Origin: Bacteroidales bacterium
GTDB taxonomy: Bacteria > Bacteroidota > Bacteroidia > Bacteroidales > UBA932
NCBI GenBank assembly: GCA_017960545.1
Contig: JAGCYZ010000054.1
Location: 1-64,000 of the forward strand
DNA length: 64,000 nt
Reading direction: 5' to 3'
Shown here: piece by piece, positions 42,680 to 51,439 of the stretch
Layout: each line of letters opens with the position of its first letter
Position numbering within the stretch: the first letter of the stretch is position 1
Notes under the pieces: generated by a model
What the model was told of the DNA's origin: nothing
Seen by the model: the letters and a program-made list of their open reading frames with translations, nothing else
The model's database searches: none
Program-made: the position numbers and the translations under genes

Positions 42680-42683
42680 TTGT

Positions 42684-44099
42684 ATGAAAAAGTACTTCCT
42701 GGTTTTCTTGACGGCAATTGCCGCAACAGTTTCCCTTGTTTCCTGCACAAAAGTTCAGGACAATGACAATGGCCTGAAGCCCCGACTGGTGGTTATGACG
42801 GACATAGGTCCGGCGGAGGTGGAACCTGACGACAACGAGTCCGCCGTCCGTCTGATGTCTTACGCCGACAGATTTGAGATAGAGGCGATAATAACCTCCA
42901 TAGGCTGGAACTGTGACCCTTACCCGCCTGAGTGGGCGGAGTATCTGTACCATGTCATAGATGCTTACGGAGTGGACGTCAACAACCTTATGAAACGTTC
43001 CGGGCAAGCAGGCTTCAAGAGCCTGCAGGAGGAGAACGGCAAGCAGGAACTGGGTTATTGGCCAAGCATGGAGTATATCCGTAGCCGTGCCGTGATGGGA
43101 AGCCCCCGCGCGGGAATAGGCGTAATAGGGCCCGACAACAACACGGAAGGAAGCGACCTGCTCATAAAACTGGCCGATGAAGACGATCCCCGTCCCATAT
43201 ACGTGTGCTCCTGGGGCGGTGCCAATACCCTTTCGCAGGCAATCTGGAAGGTTCAGCAGGAGCGCTCCCCGGAAGAACTCAAGAAGTTCCTGAACAAGTT
43301 CAGGCTCTATACCATAACGGACCAGGATATGGTTTACAGGATGCGTATGAACCGGGCGTACAGTTCCCACCAGTGGCTGCGCCGGGATTTCTCGGAGGAC
43401 TTGATGCTTGTCTGGGACGAGAGCGCCTGGCTCAACCAGAATTCCCTTGGCGTTGCAAACTGGGAGTCGTATGCGAAGTATATCCAGAACCACGGAGAGA
43501 TGGGAAAGGTTTACCCCCATTACCTTTGGGGCGTCGAGGGAGACACCCCAAGCTTCCTGAACTCTATGCCCAACGGTCTCAATGACCCGGACCATCCGGA
43601 GCAGGTGGGCTGGGGCGGCTGCCACCAGTTCGGGATCTCTCCGGACAGGATTACCAATGCCTGGACCAACTGGCAGGATCCGCTCAAGAGCATTTCCAAC
43701 GATTACGAGCATAAGTTCTATCCGGACGAGTTCAATGACTTTGCCGCCCGTATGCAGTGGGCCCAGGAGGGTGCAGGAAACCACAACCCCATAGTGATAG
43801 TGAACGGGAACAAGGGCCTCCGGACCATAGAACTGCAGGCCAAGGCCGGCACCGTAGTGCGTGCGGACGCTTCCAAGTCTTACGATCCGGACGGCGACAA
43901 GCTGGCTTTTGAATGGTGGTTCCAGGAGTTCCCTGACGACGGCCCGCTGCCGGAAATCTCCGATGCGGCTTCATCCAAGATATCTTTCCGGATCCCTGAC
44001 GATGCTGCCGGAAGGCAACTGCACCTTATATGCGAAGTCCACGACGACGGCAACTTCAACCTTGTCGCCTATCGCCGAATGATAATAACGGTGAAATAA
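42684..44099 (+). CDS. DUF1593 lipoprotein (nucleoside-hydrolase-like fold)
   Basis: Encodes 471 residues. The signal is MKKYFLVFLTAIAATVSLVSC. The N-terminal domain carries MTDIGPAEVEPDDNESAVRLM, an Asp-rich motif like the calcium site of inosine-uridine nucleoside hydrolases, and VCSWGGANTLSQA. The C-terminal about 95 residues form an Ig-like fold (ADASKSYDPDGDKLAFEWWF). Some relatives are annotated as cellulose-binding or sugar-active. The substrate is unknown; an envelope glycoside or nucleoside hydrolase is plausible. Confidence 0.8.
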   Translation: MKKYFLVFLTAIAATVSLVSCTKVQDNDNGLKPRLVVMTDIGPAEVEPDDNESAVRLMSYADRFEIEAIITSIGWNCDPYPPEWAEYLYHVIDAYGVDVNNLMKRSGQAGFKSLQEENGKQELGYWPSMEYIRSRAVMGSPRAGIGVIGPDNNTEGSDLLIKLADEDDPRPIYVCSWGGANTLSQAIWKVQQERSPEELKKFLNKFRLYTITDQDMVYRMRMNRAYSSHQWLRRDFSEDLMLVWDESAWLNQNSLGVANWESYAKYIQNHGEMGKVYPHYLWGVEGDTPSFLNSMPNGLNDPDHPEQVGWGGCHQFGISPDRITNAWTNWQDPLKSISNDYEHKFYPDEFNDFAARMQWAQEGAGNHNPIVIVNGNKGLRTIELQAKAGTVVRADASKSYDPDGDKLAFEWWFQEFPDDGPLPEISDAASSKISFRIPDDAAGRQLHLICEVHDDGNFNLVAYRRMIITVK

Positions 44100-44111
44100 T
44101 CAGGAAAAACC

Positions 44112-46016
44112 CTAGATGTTGATGTCTTCCAGCTCTTCTTCCGAGCGGAGGTTCTCCCGGATGAAGTTCTGGCGGTCAATGGTATTCTCTCCCATATAGA
44201 AAGCCATTATGTCCGATATGGACTCTTCGTCGGAGAGTTTCACCAGGTCCAGTCTCATATTCTCTCCTATGAAATCTACGAATTCGTGGGAGGAGATTTC
44301 CCCAAGGCCTTTGAAGCGGGTTATCTCCACGCCGGTCTTGAGGGTTTTGACAGCCGCTTCCTTTTCCTCAGGGGTATAGCAGTACATAGTGTTCTTTTTG
44401 TTGCGCACCCTGAAAAGGGGAGTCTGGAGGATGTGCACGTGGCCGCGGCGGATCAGGTCCGGGTAGTACTTCATAAAGAAGGTGAGAACCAGCATACGGA
44501 TGTGCATTCCGTCGTCATCGGCATCGGTTGCCACAATGATGTAGTTGTAGCGGAGGTTGTCAAGGTCGTCTTCTACGCCAAGGGCGGAGATGAGGAGGTT
44601 GAGTTCCTCGTTTTCTGCAACTTTCTTGCGGCTTTCCTTATAGCAGTTGATAGGCTTTCCGCGAAGGCTGAACACGGCCTGGGTGTTGGCGTTGCGGACT
44701 TTGGTGATTGTTCCGCTGGCGGAATCTCCCTCTGTTATGAAGATGCTGGACTTGTCAATGGAATCGGCATTCCTGTCATTCCGCTTGTCGTTGAAGTGGA
44801 AGCGGCAGTCGCGCAGCTTCTTGTTATAGACATTGGCCCTCTTGTTCTTCTCGCGGGTTTTTTTCTGGATTCCGGAGATTTCCTCCCTTTCCTGCTGGGA
44901 AGCCTTTATCTTGTCTTCGATGACAGGCACAATGGCCATGTTCATCCTAAGGTAATTGTCCAGGTTGCGGGCGATGAATTCGTTGACAAAGTTCCTGATG
45001 GTAGGGCCCGTGCTGTTGTGGATGGCTCCGGTCTCGTCCTTTACCTGCTTCTCCCACATATAGGTGGAGCCGAGCTTGGTCTTGGTCTGGGCCTCGAAGG
45101 TAGGCTCCTGGATCTGGATGCTGATGGCTCCCACTATACCCTGGCGGCAGTCTTCGGGGGCATAGTTCTTCTTGAAGAATTCCTTCAGGGTCTTGGCTAT
45201 GGCCTCCCTGTATGCGGCAAGGTGGGTGCCTCCGTCACGGGTGTTCTGTCCGTTTACAAAGGAGGAGATGTTCTCTCCGTAGGCGTTGCCGTGGGTGAGT
45301 ACCACCTCTATGTCCTCTCCCTCAAGATGGATGGGAGGGTAGAGGGGCTCCTCTGTGAGGTTCTCGTTCACCAGGTCCAGAAGTCCGTTGGAAGACTTGT
45401 AGAGGTTGCCGTTGAAATTGAGGGTAAGACCTTTCTTGAGGTAAGAATAGTTCTTTACCATGGACTCTACGTAGTCCATATTGTAGTGGAAATCTCCGAA
45501 CATTGTCTTGTCCGGGGTGAACACTACAAGGGTGCCGTTCTTTTCCTTGGAGTTGCCTTTGCCGCTGTCCACGAGTTCTCCGCGTTCGAATTTTGCCCAG
45601 GAAGTGTCCCCGTCGCGGTAGGAGCAGACATAGAAGGAACTGGAGAGGGCGTTCACGGCCTTGGTTCCAACGCCGTTGAGGCCCACTGATTTCTTGAATG
45701 CCTTGTCGTCGAACTTTCCGCCGGTATTCAGGATACTGACTGCCTTAATCACGGAATCGAGAGGGATGCCGCGGCCGAAGTCCCTTACGGAGACCTCCTC
45801 GTCGGCTATGTTTATAATTATCTGCTTGCCGAAACCCATTGCAAACTCATCTATGGAGTTGTCCACGATTTCCTTGAGCAGCACGTAGATTCCGTCCCCG
45901 GGGTTCCTTCCGTCGCCAAGGCGTCCGATATACATACCAGGCCTGCGCCTGATATGCTCGACACCTTCCATGGTGACAATCTGTTCGTCAGTATATTTAT
46001 AGGTCTGTTCAGGCAT
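44112..46016 (-). CDS. parE: DNA topoisomerase IV subunit B
   Basis: Encodes 634 residues. The GHKL ATPase has EIVDNSIDE, SVRDFGRGIP and GLNGVGTKAVNALS. The TOPRIM domain has TEGDSASG and DADDDG. The N-terminus HIRRRPGMYIGRLGDG and the GIYVLLKEIVDNSIDEF segment match Bacteroidota ParE rather than GyrB. It decatenates chromosomes with ParC; parC is not adjacent. Promoter: -7 box TAAATTTG inside the hairpin at 46028-46059, with a leader of about 13 nt. Confidence 0.92.
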   Translation of the reverse strand: MPEQTYKYTDEQIVTMEGVEHIRRRPGMYIGRLGDGRNPGDGIYVLLKEIVDNSIDEFAMGFGKQIIINIADEEVSVRDFGRGIPLDSVIKAVSILNTGGKFDDKAFKKSVGLNGVGTKAVNALSSSFYVCSYRDGDTSWAKFERGELVDSGKGNSKEKNGTLVVFTPDKTMFGDFHYNMDYVESMVKNYSYLKKGLTLNFNGNLYKSSNGLLDLVNENLTEEPLYPPIHLEGEDIEVVLTHGNAYGENISSFVNGQNTRDGGTHLAAYREAIAKTLKEFFKKNYAPEDCRQGIVGAISIQIQEPTFEAQTKTKLGSTYMWEKQVKDETGAIHNSTGPTIRNFVNEFIARNLDNYLRMNMAIVPVIEDKIKASQQEREEISGIQKKTREKNKRANVYNKKLRDCRFHFNDKRNDRNADSIDKSSIFITEGDSASGTITKVRNANTQAVFSLRGKPINCYKESRKKVAENEELNLLISALGVEDDLDNLRYNYIIVATDADDDGMHIRMLVLTFFMKYYPDLIRRGHVHILQTPLFRVRNKKNTMYCYTPEEKEAAVKTLKTGVEITRFKGLGEISSHEFVDFIGENMRLDLVKLSDEESISDIMAFYMGENTIDRQNFIRENLRSEEELEDINI

Positions 46017-46027
46017 AAAAAATAATC

Positions 46028-46059
46028 AGTCCCGCAAATTTAATAAATTTTGCGGGACT
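46028..46059 (-). terminator. Hairpin between DUF1573 and parE containing the parE promoter
   Basis: Inverted arms AGTCCCGCAAA (46028-46038) and TTTGCGGGACT (46049-46059) flank a short AT-rich loop. The minus-strand -7 box TAAATTTG (46035-46042) lies inside. It can terminate DUF1573 transcripts while starting parE. The arms match those of the hairpin at 60194-60239. Confidence 0.65.
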
Positions 46060-46064
46060 ATCTT

Positions 46065-47156
46065 TTACTGGATGAAACCAGTTATGAACAAGTTAACAAG
46101 AGGTCTCAACGGGGAGTTGGTTGTCAGACTCACTATCACCAGGACCTCTCCCTTGGGCATTCCCTTGGTGTCCAGGTTTACCCTTATCTTGCCGCCCTGG
46201 CCCGGTTTGATGACCGGCGGTTCTCCCACGGGAACGGCTTTGGGGTTGTCAGTGTCAACCTTATAGATAATGAGGTCGCTCTTTCCCACGTTGGACAGGT
46301 CAAAGACTGCTTCTATGGTCTTGCCTGCGGCCATTGGCTTGAACTCAAAGGAATTGCTCTTGAAAAGGACGTTGGAGCCGTTGGCCCTCTGCTCCCTTGA
46401 CCAATCCGTGAAGTCTTCCTTGGTTACCGCCCAGATGCCCATCTTTTCATACGCGCGGCCGTCAACCACAGGGGTGAACCAGTAGTAGTTCTTGCCCCAG
46501 AGGGTGCGGTCAGAATCTATGGTGTAACTTACCTTGGCGGTTTCCCCGGCAGGGATGGTGGTGGGGAAGACGCTGATCTTCAGGTTGCTGGAAGTATCCT
46601 TGAAAGTGACCTTGATGGGTTTTGACCCGATGTTGGCCACCATGAACTCTCCGCTCTTCTGCTGTCCCTGGGACATATTGCCGCCCTTGACCTCATCTTC
46701 CTTGAAACCAAGGTCACCTCGTTTGATCTTGTAGGCCTCCTTTACGGGGAGGGGCTTGTAGTTTACCACACCGCGCAGGCGGAGGATCACAGGCTGCTTG
46801 TATTCCGCGAAGTAAACCGTGAGGGTCTTGTCAAACGGGAAGGGGCCGTCCTCGTTCTGGTAGGTGGCGGATATGGTTCCGTTACCTCCAGCGGGGATGG
46901 GTTCTTTGGTCCAGGTGACATCCGTACAGCCGCAAGATGAAACAACCGTCAGAATATTTACGGGTTTGGCACTGATATTGGTAACGGTGAAGTGGCAGCT
47001 GAGCGGACCGTCGGTTGTGAGGACGTCCCCAAAATCGTGAACGGTCTTATCCAGCTCCACAATGTTTCCAAAACGGCTCTGGGCGCTTGCGACGCTCATT
47101 GCGGCGAGGAAAGCCACTATGGCGGGAAGTAATTTATATGTTAACCTGAATTTCAT
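46065..47156 (-). CDS. DUF1573 secreted protein
   Basis: Encodes 363 residues from ATG 47156 (MKFRLTYKLLPAIVAFLAAM signal); longer in-frame starts run into the promoter. The mature part has tandem Ig-like ASH/MSP-type domains: the DUF1573 hallmark VHDFGDV...FTVTN...VVSSCGCT in the first 100 residues and a second set near 255-360. A conserved CGCT cysteine pair is present. It is an envelope protein of unknown function, common in Bacteroidota. The -7 box is TAAATTTG (complement 47191-47198). Confidence 0.88.
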   Translation of the reverse strand: MKFRLTYKLLPAIVAFLAAMSVASAQSRFGNIVELDKTVHDFGDVLTTDGPLSCHFTVTNISAKPVNILTVVSSCGCTDVTWTKEPIPAGGNGTISATYQNEDGPFPFDKTLTVYFAEYKQPVILRLRGVVNYKPLPVKEAYKIKRGDLGFKEDEVKGGNMSQGQQKSGEFMVANIGSKPIKVTFKDTSSNLKISVFPTTIPAGETAKVSYTIDSDRTLWGKNYYWFTPVVDGRAYEKMGIWAVTKEDFTDWSREQRANGSNVLFKSNSFEFKPMAAGKTIEAVFDLSNVGKSDLIIYKVDTDNPKAVPVGEPPVIKPGQGGKIRVNLDTKGMPKGEVLVIVSLTTNSPLRPLVNLFITGFIQ

Positions 47157-47190
47157 ACCGAAGCATAAAGCAAAAATCTTTCCACAGTAA

Positions 47191-47222
47191 TTTGTAAAAT
47201 CAAATTTAAAGAAATACATTTG
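47191..47222. promoter_or_regulatory. Divergent -7 boxes (DUF1573 / ferredoxin)
   Basis: Minus-strand TAAATTTG is at 47191-47198 and plus-strand TACATTTG at 47215-47222, with 16 bases between. The ferredoxin leader would be about 20 nt, A-rich. Confidence 0.7.
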
Positions 47223-47246
47223 TATTAACAATTCAAAAATATCATT

Positions 47247-47417
47247 ATGGCTCACAAAATTTCAGCAGACACCTGTGTAGCATGCGGAGCATGCCAGGGA
47301 GAGTGCCCTTCAGGAGCAATTATGGAGGGTGATGTTTATTCTATCGATCCTAATATCTGCATAGACTGTGGCGCTTGCGCAGAAGTTTGCCCTACAGGCT
47401 CTATCTCTGAGGAATAA
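47247..47417 (+). CDS. 2[4Fe-4S] ferredoxin
   Basis: Encodes 56 residues. Two CxxCxxCxxxCP motifs are present (CVACGACQGECP from C10 and CIDCGACAEVCP from C38), the clostridial-type ferredoxin pattern. It is a small soluble low-potential electron carrier. Pyruvate:ferredoxin oxidoreductase is encoded 400 bp away, and this is its probable electron acceptor. The gene has its own promoter and a terminator 20 bp after the stop. Confidence 0.96.
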   Translation: MAHKISADTCVACGACQGECPSGAIMEGDVYSIDPNICIDCGACAEVCPTGSISEE

Positions 47418-47437
47418 GCATCAACATAATAATACAG

Positions 47438-47464
47438 GCCGGTCTTTCAAAGATCGGCTTTTTT
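47438..47464 (+). terminator. Rho-independent terminator after ferredoxin
   Basis: GCCGGTCTT and AAGATCGGC (one G-T wobble) flank a 3-nt loop, followed by T6. The T-run ends on the base before ATG 47465. Confidence 0.85.
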
Positions 47465-47821
47465 ATGTCCGGTCCAATGTTGGAAGATTACACCCTTAAA
47501 GTTTTCGAGGCTGTGGCCCGCAACCGCAGCTTCACCGCGGCCGCCAGGGAGCTTGACGTGACCCAGCCGGCCGTAAGCCAGAAGATTGCCGAGTTGGAAA
47601 AGAGCGTGGGCGCGGAACTCTTCGTGCGCAGCCGCACCAGCGTCAGCCTTACACCCCAGGGTGAGGTGTTCATGTATTATGCAAAGCGCATAATGAAAGG
47701 ATACGAAGACCTGAACACCGTTTTTGGCAATTACCAGGCCTTCGTATCCATTCTGGATCAGTGCCGTGACTTGGCGGAAAACCCGCTTTATCAGTCACTG
47801 AAGGATACTATTCTCAAATAG
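47465..47821 (+). CDS. HTH-only LysR-like DNA-binding protein
   Basis: Encodes 118 residues (ATG 47465, or ATG 47477 giving MLEDYTLKVF). Residues about 6-65 are a complete LysR winged HTH (FEAVARNRSFTAAARELDVTQPAVSQKIAELEKSVGAELF). The rest is a short helical tail; the effector-binding domain is absent. The next gene's stop is directly adjacent (TAGTTA), so if this is a truncation it has been tidied up. It may be a stand-alone regulator or a dominant partner for another LysR. No promoter is obvious; expression may depend on read-through of the ferredoxin terminator. Confidence 0.75.
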   Translation: MSGPMLEDYTLKVFEAVARNRSFTAAARELDVTQPAVSQKIAELEKSVGAELFVRSRTSVSLTPQGEVFMYYAKRIMKGYEDLNTVFGNYQAFVSILDQCRDLAENPLYQSLKDTILK

Positions 47822-50800
47822 TTACTCCTTTCCTGCAAGTTTCTTGTAGGTGTTGAGGCGGATCTTAGCGAATTCCTCAGTCTTCTGGAGAAGTTCACCT
47901 GCCTTGTCAGGATACATCTTGTACAGTGAAGCGAAACGAACCTCGCCCTTCAGGAAGTCCTGGAACTTGGTCCAGTCAGGTTCCTTGCTGTCAAGGGTGA
48001 ACGGGTTCTTGCCCTGCTCCTCAAGGGTAGGGTTGTACCTGTAAAGATGCCAGTAACCGCAATCAACCGCAAGTTTCTCCTCTTTCTGGCTCAAGCCCAT
48101 ACCGGCCTTGAGTCCGTGGTTGATACAAGGAGCGTATGCGATGATCAGGGACGGTCCGTCATAGGCCTCGGCCTCCTTGATGGCGTTCATATACTGAACA
48201 GGGCTTGCTCCCATTGCAACCTGTGCAACGTAAACATAGCCATAGCTCATTGCCATCATACCAAGGTCCTTCTTGCGGATCTTCTTTCCTGAAGCGGCGA
48301 ATTTGGCGATAGCTCCTGCAGGGGTGGCCTTTGATGACTGGCCTCCGGTGTTGGAGTAAACCTCGGTGTCCAGAACCAGGATGTTTACATTCTCTCCTGA
48401 AGCCAGGACGTGGTCGAGTCCGCCGTATCCGATATCGTAGCTTGCACCGTCACCGCCAATGATCCACTGGCTGCGTGAAGGGATGAAGTTCTTGAGTCCC
48501 AGGAGGGCCTTGCATACATCGCAGCCGCAGCTGTCCAGGAGAGGAACGAGCTTGTCTGCAACCTCGCGTGTAACTGCGTAGTCTCCGCGGTTGTCAAGCC
48601 ACTTCTGGAAGAGTTCCTTCATTTCAGGGGTGCAGCAGTCGCACTCCAGTCCCTTCTGCATCCAGGCCCCTACGGTCTCGCGTACGCGCTCGGATCCCAG
48701 GTGCATTCCAAGTCCAAACTCGCAGAAGTCCTCGAACAGGGAGTTCTGCCAAGCCGGGCCGTGACCCTTGGAGTCAGTGCAATAAGGAGAAGCGGGGAAG
48801 GAGGCACCGTAGATTGAAGAGCATCCGGTAGCGTTGGCAATCATCATATGGTCGCCGAAGAGCTGGGTGATGTTCTTGATGTAAGGGGTCTCGCCGCAAC
48901 CTGCGCAGGCGCCTGAGTACTCGAACAGAGGCTGTGCGAACTGAGCGTTCTTCATATTGGCCTTCTTGTCAAGGACATCCTTGTAACCGATCTTGTTGTT
49001 GAGGTAGTCGAAGCCGGCCTGGTTGTCTGTAACATCTACGTAAGGAACCATCTTGAGAGATTTCTCCTTGCTGAGACATACGTCAACGCAGTTGCCGCAA
49101 CCGGTACAGTCGTCAACCGAGATGGAGAGGGCGAACTTGTAATCCTTGATGTTGGCCCTTCCGTCTGCGTACTTGACTCCCTCGGGAGCGGCTGCAGCCT
49201 CGTCTGCCGTAAGCAGGAACGGACGGATTGCAGCGTGAGGGCAGACAAATGCACAGGTGTTGCACTGGATACAGCTTGCTGCGTCCCAAACGGGAACGTT
49301 CACGGCCACGCCTCTCTTCTCGAATGCTGCGGTGCCGTTAGGCATTGTACCGTCCTGGTAAGGCAGGAAAGCGCTTACAGGGAGGGTGTCTCCGCACTGG
49401 GCGTTGACCACGTCTGCGATCTCCTTTACGAAAGGAGTGGCAAGGCGTGCGGTGTTGGGGTTGGTGAACTTGGCGTTGATCTTTGCCCACTCGGCAGGAA
49501 CCTCTACCTTGGTGTATTCTCCACCGCGGTCGATGGCGGCGTAGTTCATATTCACTACCTGCTCTCCCTTCTTGCCGTAGCTCTTGAGGGCGGCTGCCTT
49601 CATATACTTGACTGCGTCATCGTAAGGGATGATGTTGGAGATCTTGAAGAATGCGCTCTGGAGGATGGTGTTGGTGCGTCCGCCCAGACCGATTTCCGCG
49701 GCGATCTTGGTAGCGTTGATGATATAGAGGTTGATCTTCTTCTTGCCGATGATGCTCTTCACGTTGTCAGGAATCCTTTCCAGGGTCTCTTTCTCATCCC
49801 AGAGGGAGTTGAGGAGGAGGCTTCCGCCTTCCTTGATGCCCTTGAGCACGTCATACTTGTGGAGGTATGAAGGAACGTGGCAGGCAACGAAGTCAGGAGT
49901 TGAAACCAGATATGGAGCCTTGATTGGAACGTCGCCGAAACGGAGGTGTGAGCAGGTGTAACCGCCGGACTTCTTGGAGTCATAGTCGAAGTATGCCTGG
50001 CAGTACTTGGGAGTATGGGAGCCGATGATCTTGATGGTGTTCTTGTTGGCGCCCACGGTACCGTCAGATCCAAGTCCATAGAACTTGCACTCGGTAGTGC
50101 CCGGCTTCACGATTGAAATCTCGCTCTTGATAGGGAGGCTCTTGAAGGTAACGTCATCGGTGATGCCGATTGTGAAACCGTTCTTGGGCTGCTTGAGCTC
50201 CAGGTTGTCGAATACGGCAACGATCTGGGCAGGGGAGGTGTCCTTTGAAGAAAGGCCATAACGTCCGCCAACGATGAGCGGTGCGCGGTCACGTCCCTGG
50301 AATATGGTCTTGACATCCTGGTAGAGAGGCTCTCCAAGTGCGCCGAACTCTTTTGTGCGGTCAAGGACGGCAATCTTCTTGACGTTCTTGGGAAGGACCT
50401 TGAGGAAGTACTTCTCTGAGAACGGCCTGTAGAGGTGAACGGTAACGAGACCGTAATTGCGTCCGTGCTTTGCCAGATAGTCTATGGTTTCCTTGATGGT
50501 TTCGGTAACTGATCCCATTGCAACCACGACGGTCTCTGCGTGAGGGTCTCCGTAATACTCGAACGGGCGGTATGTGCGTCCGCTTACCTCACCGATTTCT
50601 CCCATATAACGGGCTACTACGTCGGCAACCTCGTCATAGACCTTGTTGCGGGACTCAACGGCCTGGAAATATACATCACCGTTCTGAGCGGTTCCGCGGG
50701 TCACAGGGGCCTCGGGGTTGAGGGCTTTCTTGCGGAATGCCTCAAGACTCTTGGCGCTGACCATGTTGCGGAGGTCGTCCTCGTCCAGAAGCTCTATCTT

Positions 50801-51349
50801 CTGGATTTCGTGGGATGTGCGGAATCCGTCAAAGAAATGGAGGAATGGAACGGAAGCCTTGATAGCGGAAAGATGGGCTATGGCAGCCATATCCTGAGCC
50901 TCCTGTACTGAACTGGATGCGAGCATCGCAAAGCCTGTCTGGCGGCAGGCCATTACATCCTGATGGTCTCCGAAAATGGAAAGTGCGTGAGATGCAAGTG
51001 CACGTGCTGAAACATGGAATACGGCTGGAAGCATTTCTCCGGCAATCTTGTACATATTAGGGATCATAAGGAGAAGTCCCTGGGATGCCGTGAATGTAGA
51101 GGTGAGAGCTCCTGCCTGAAGTGAACCGTGAACGGCGCCGGCGGCACCGGCCTCGCTCTGCATTTCAGTAACCTTTACGGTTTCTCCCCAAAGGTTCTTC
51201 TTGCCCTGGGCGGCCCACTCATCAATGTTCTCTGCCATTGTGGAAGACGGTGTGATAGGATAGATGGCTGCGTGCTCGCTGAAAAGGTATGCGATATTCG
51301 ACGCAGCCTGGTTACCATCACAGGTGATGAATTTCTTTTCTTTAGCCAT
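47822..51349 (-). CDS. nifJ: Pyruvate:ferredoxin (flavodoxin) oxidoreductase
   Basis: Encodes 1175 residues, the usual length of the single-chain enzyme. Domain order is: pyrimidine-binding (1-250, EAGAAGAVHGSLQAGALT), transketolase C-like, gamma domain, a 2[4Fe-4S] insert (CIQCNTCAFVCP, CTGCGNCVDVC), then the TPP-binding domain with CAGCGETPY and GDGASYDIGYGG. It oxidises pyruvate to acetyl-CoA and CO2 and reduces ferredoxin in anaerobic cytoplasm. Two possible -7 boxes lie upstream. Confidence 0.98.
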   Translation of the reverse strand: MAKEKKFITCDGNQAASNIAYLFSEHAAIYPITPSSTMAENIDEWAAQGKKNLWGETVKVTEMQSEAGAAGAVHGSLQAGALTSTFTASQGLLLMIPNMYKIAGEMLPAVFHVSARALASHALSIFGDHQDVMACRQTGFAMLASSSVQEAQDMAAIAHLSAIKASVPFLHFFDGFRTSHEIQKIELLDEDDLRNMVSAKSLEAFRKKALNPEAPVTRGTAQNGDVYFQAVESRNKVYDEVADVVARYMGEIGEVSGRTYRPFEYYGDPHAETVVVAMGSVTETIKETIDYLAKHGRNYGLVTVHLYRPFSEKYFLKVLPKNVKKIAVLDRTKEFGALGEPLYQDVKTIFQGRDRAPLIVGGRYGLSSKDTSPAQIVAVFDNLELKQPKNGFTIGITDDVTFKSLPIKSEISIVKPGTTECKFYGLGSDGTVGANKNTIKIIGSHTPKYCQAYFDYDSKKSGGYTCSHLRFGDVPIKAPYLVSTPDFVACHVPSYLHKYDVLKGIKEGGSLLLNSLWDEKETLERIPDNVKSIIGKKKINLYIINATKIAAEIGLGGRTNTILQSAFFKISNIIPYDDAVKYMKAAALKSYGKKGEQVVNMNYAAIDRGGEYTKVEVPAEWAKINAKFTNPNTARLATPFVKEIADVVNAQCGDTLPVSAFLPYQDGTMPNGTAAFEKRGVAVNVPVWDAASCIQCNTCAFVCPHAAIRPFLLTADEAAAAPEGVKYADGRANIKDYKFALSISVDDCTGCGNCVDVCLSKEKSLKMVPYVDVTDNQAGFDYLNNKIGYKDVLDKKANMKNAQFAQPLFEYSGACAGCGETPYIKNITQLFGDHMMIANATGCSSIYGASFPASPYCTDSKGHGPAWQNSLFEDFCEFGLGMHLGSERVRETVGAWMQKGLECDCCTPEMKELFQKWLDNRGDYAVTREVADKLVPLLDSCGCDVCKALLGLKNFIPSRSQWIIGGDGASYDIGYGGLDHVLASGENVNILVLDTEVYSNTGGQSSKATPAGAIAKFAASGKKIRKKDLGMMAMSYGYVYVAQVAMGASPVQYMNAIKEAEAYDGPSLIIAYAPCINHGLKAGMGLSQKEEKLAVDCGYWHLYRYNPTLEEQGKNPFTLDSKEPDWTKFQDFLKGEVRFASLYKMYPDKAGELLQKTEEFAKIRLNTYKKLAGKE

Positions 51350-51396
51350 AATTTTAATGTTATTGTTTGTTTAAACAGAATAAACTATAAAGTTCC

Positions 51397-51413
51397 CAAA
51401 AATAACAAAAATA
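51397..51413 (-). promoter_or_regulatory. Tandem -7 boxes upstream of nifJ
   Basis: The minus strand reads TATTTTTG twice (complements at 51397-51404 and 51406-51413), 9 bp apart, giving leaders of about 40-50 nt. The tandem arrangement may reflect two start sites. Confidence 0.5.
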
Positions 51414-51439
51414 ATCCGAAAAGCCAGCCTATTTCCCAG

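Noticed and set aside
44286..45689. 467-codon open frame on the + strand opposite parE
   Set aside because: It lies entirely antisense to parE, whose ATPase and TOPRIM motifs are unambiguous. The translated sequence is low-complexity V/L/G-rich with no motif, as expected from GC-rich third positions.
44112..46016. GyrB instead of ParE
   Set aside because: The N-terminal HIRRRPGMYIGRLGDG and GIYVLLKEIVDNSIDEF segments match Bacteroidota ParE; GyrB has a different signature at that point.
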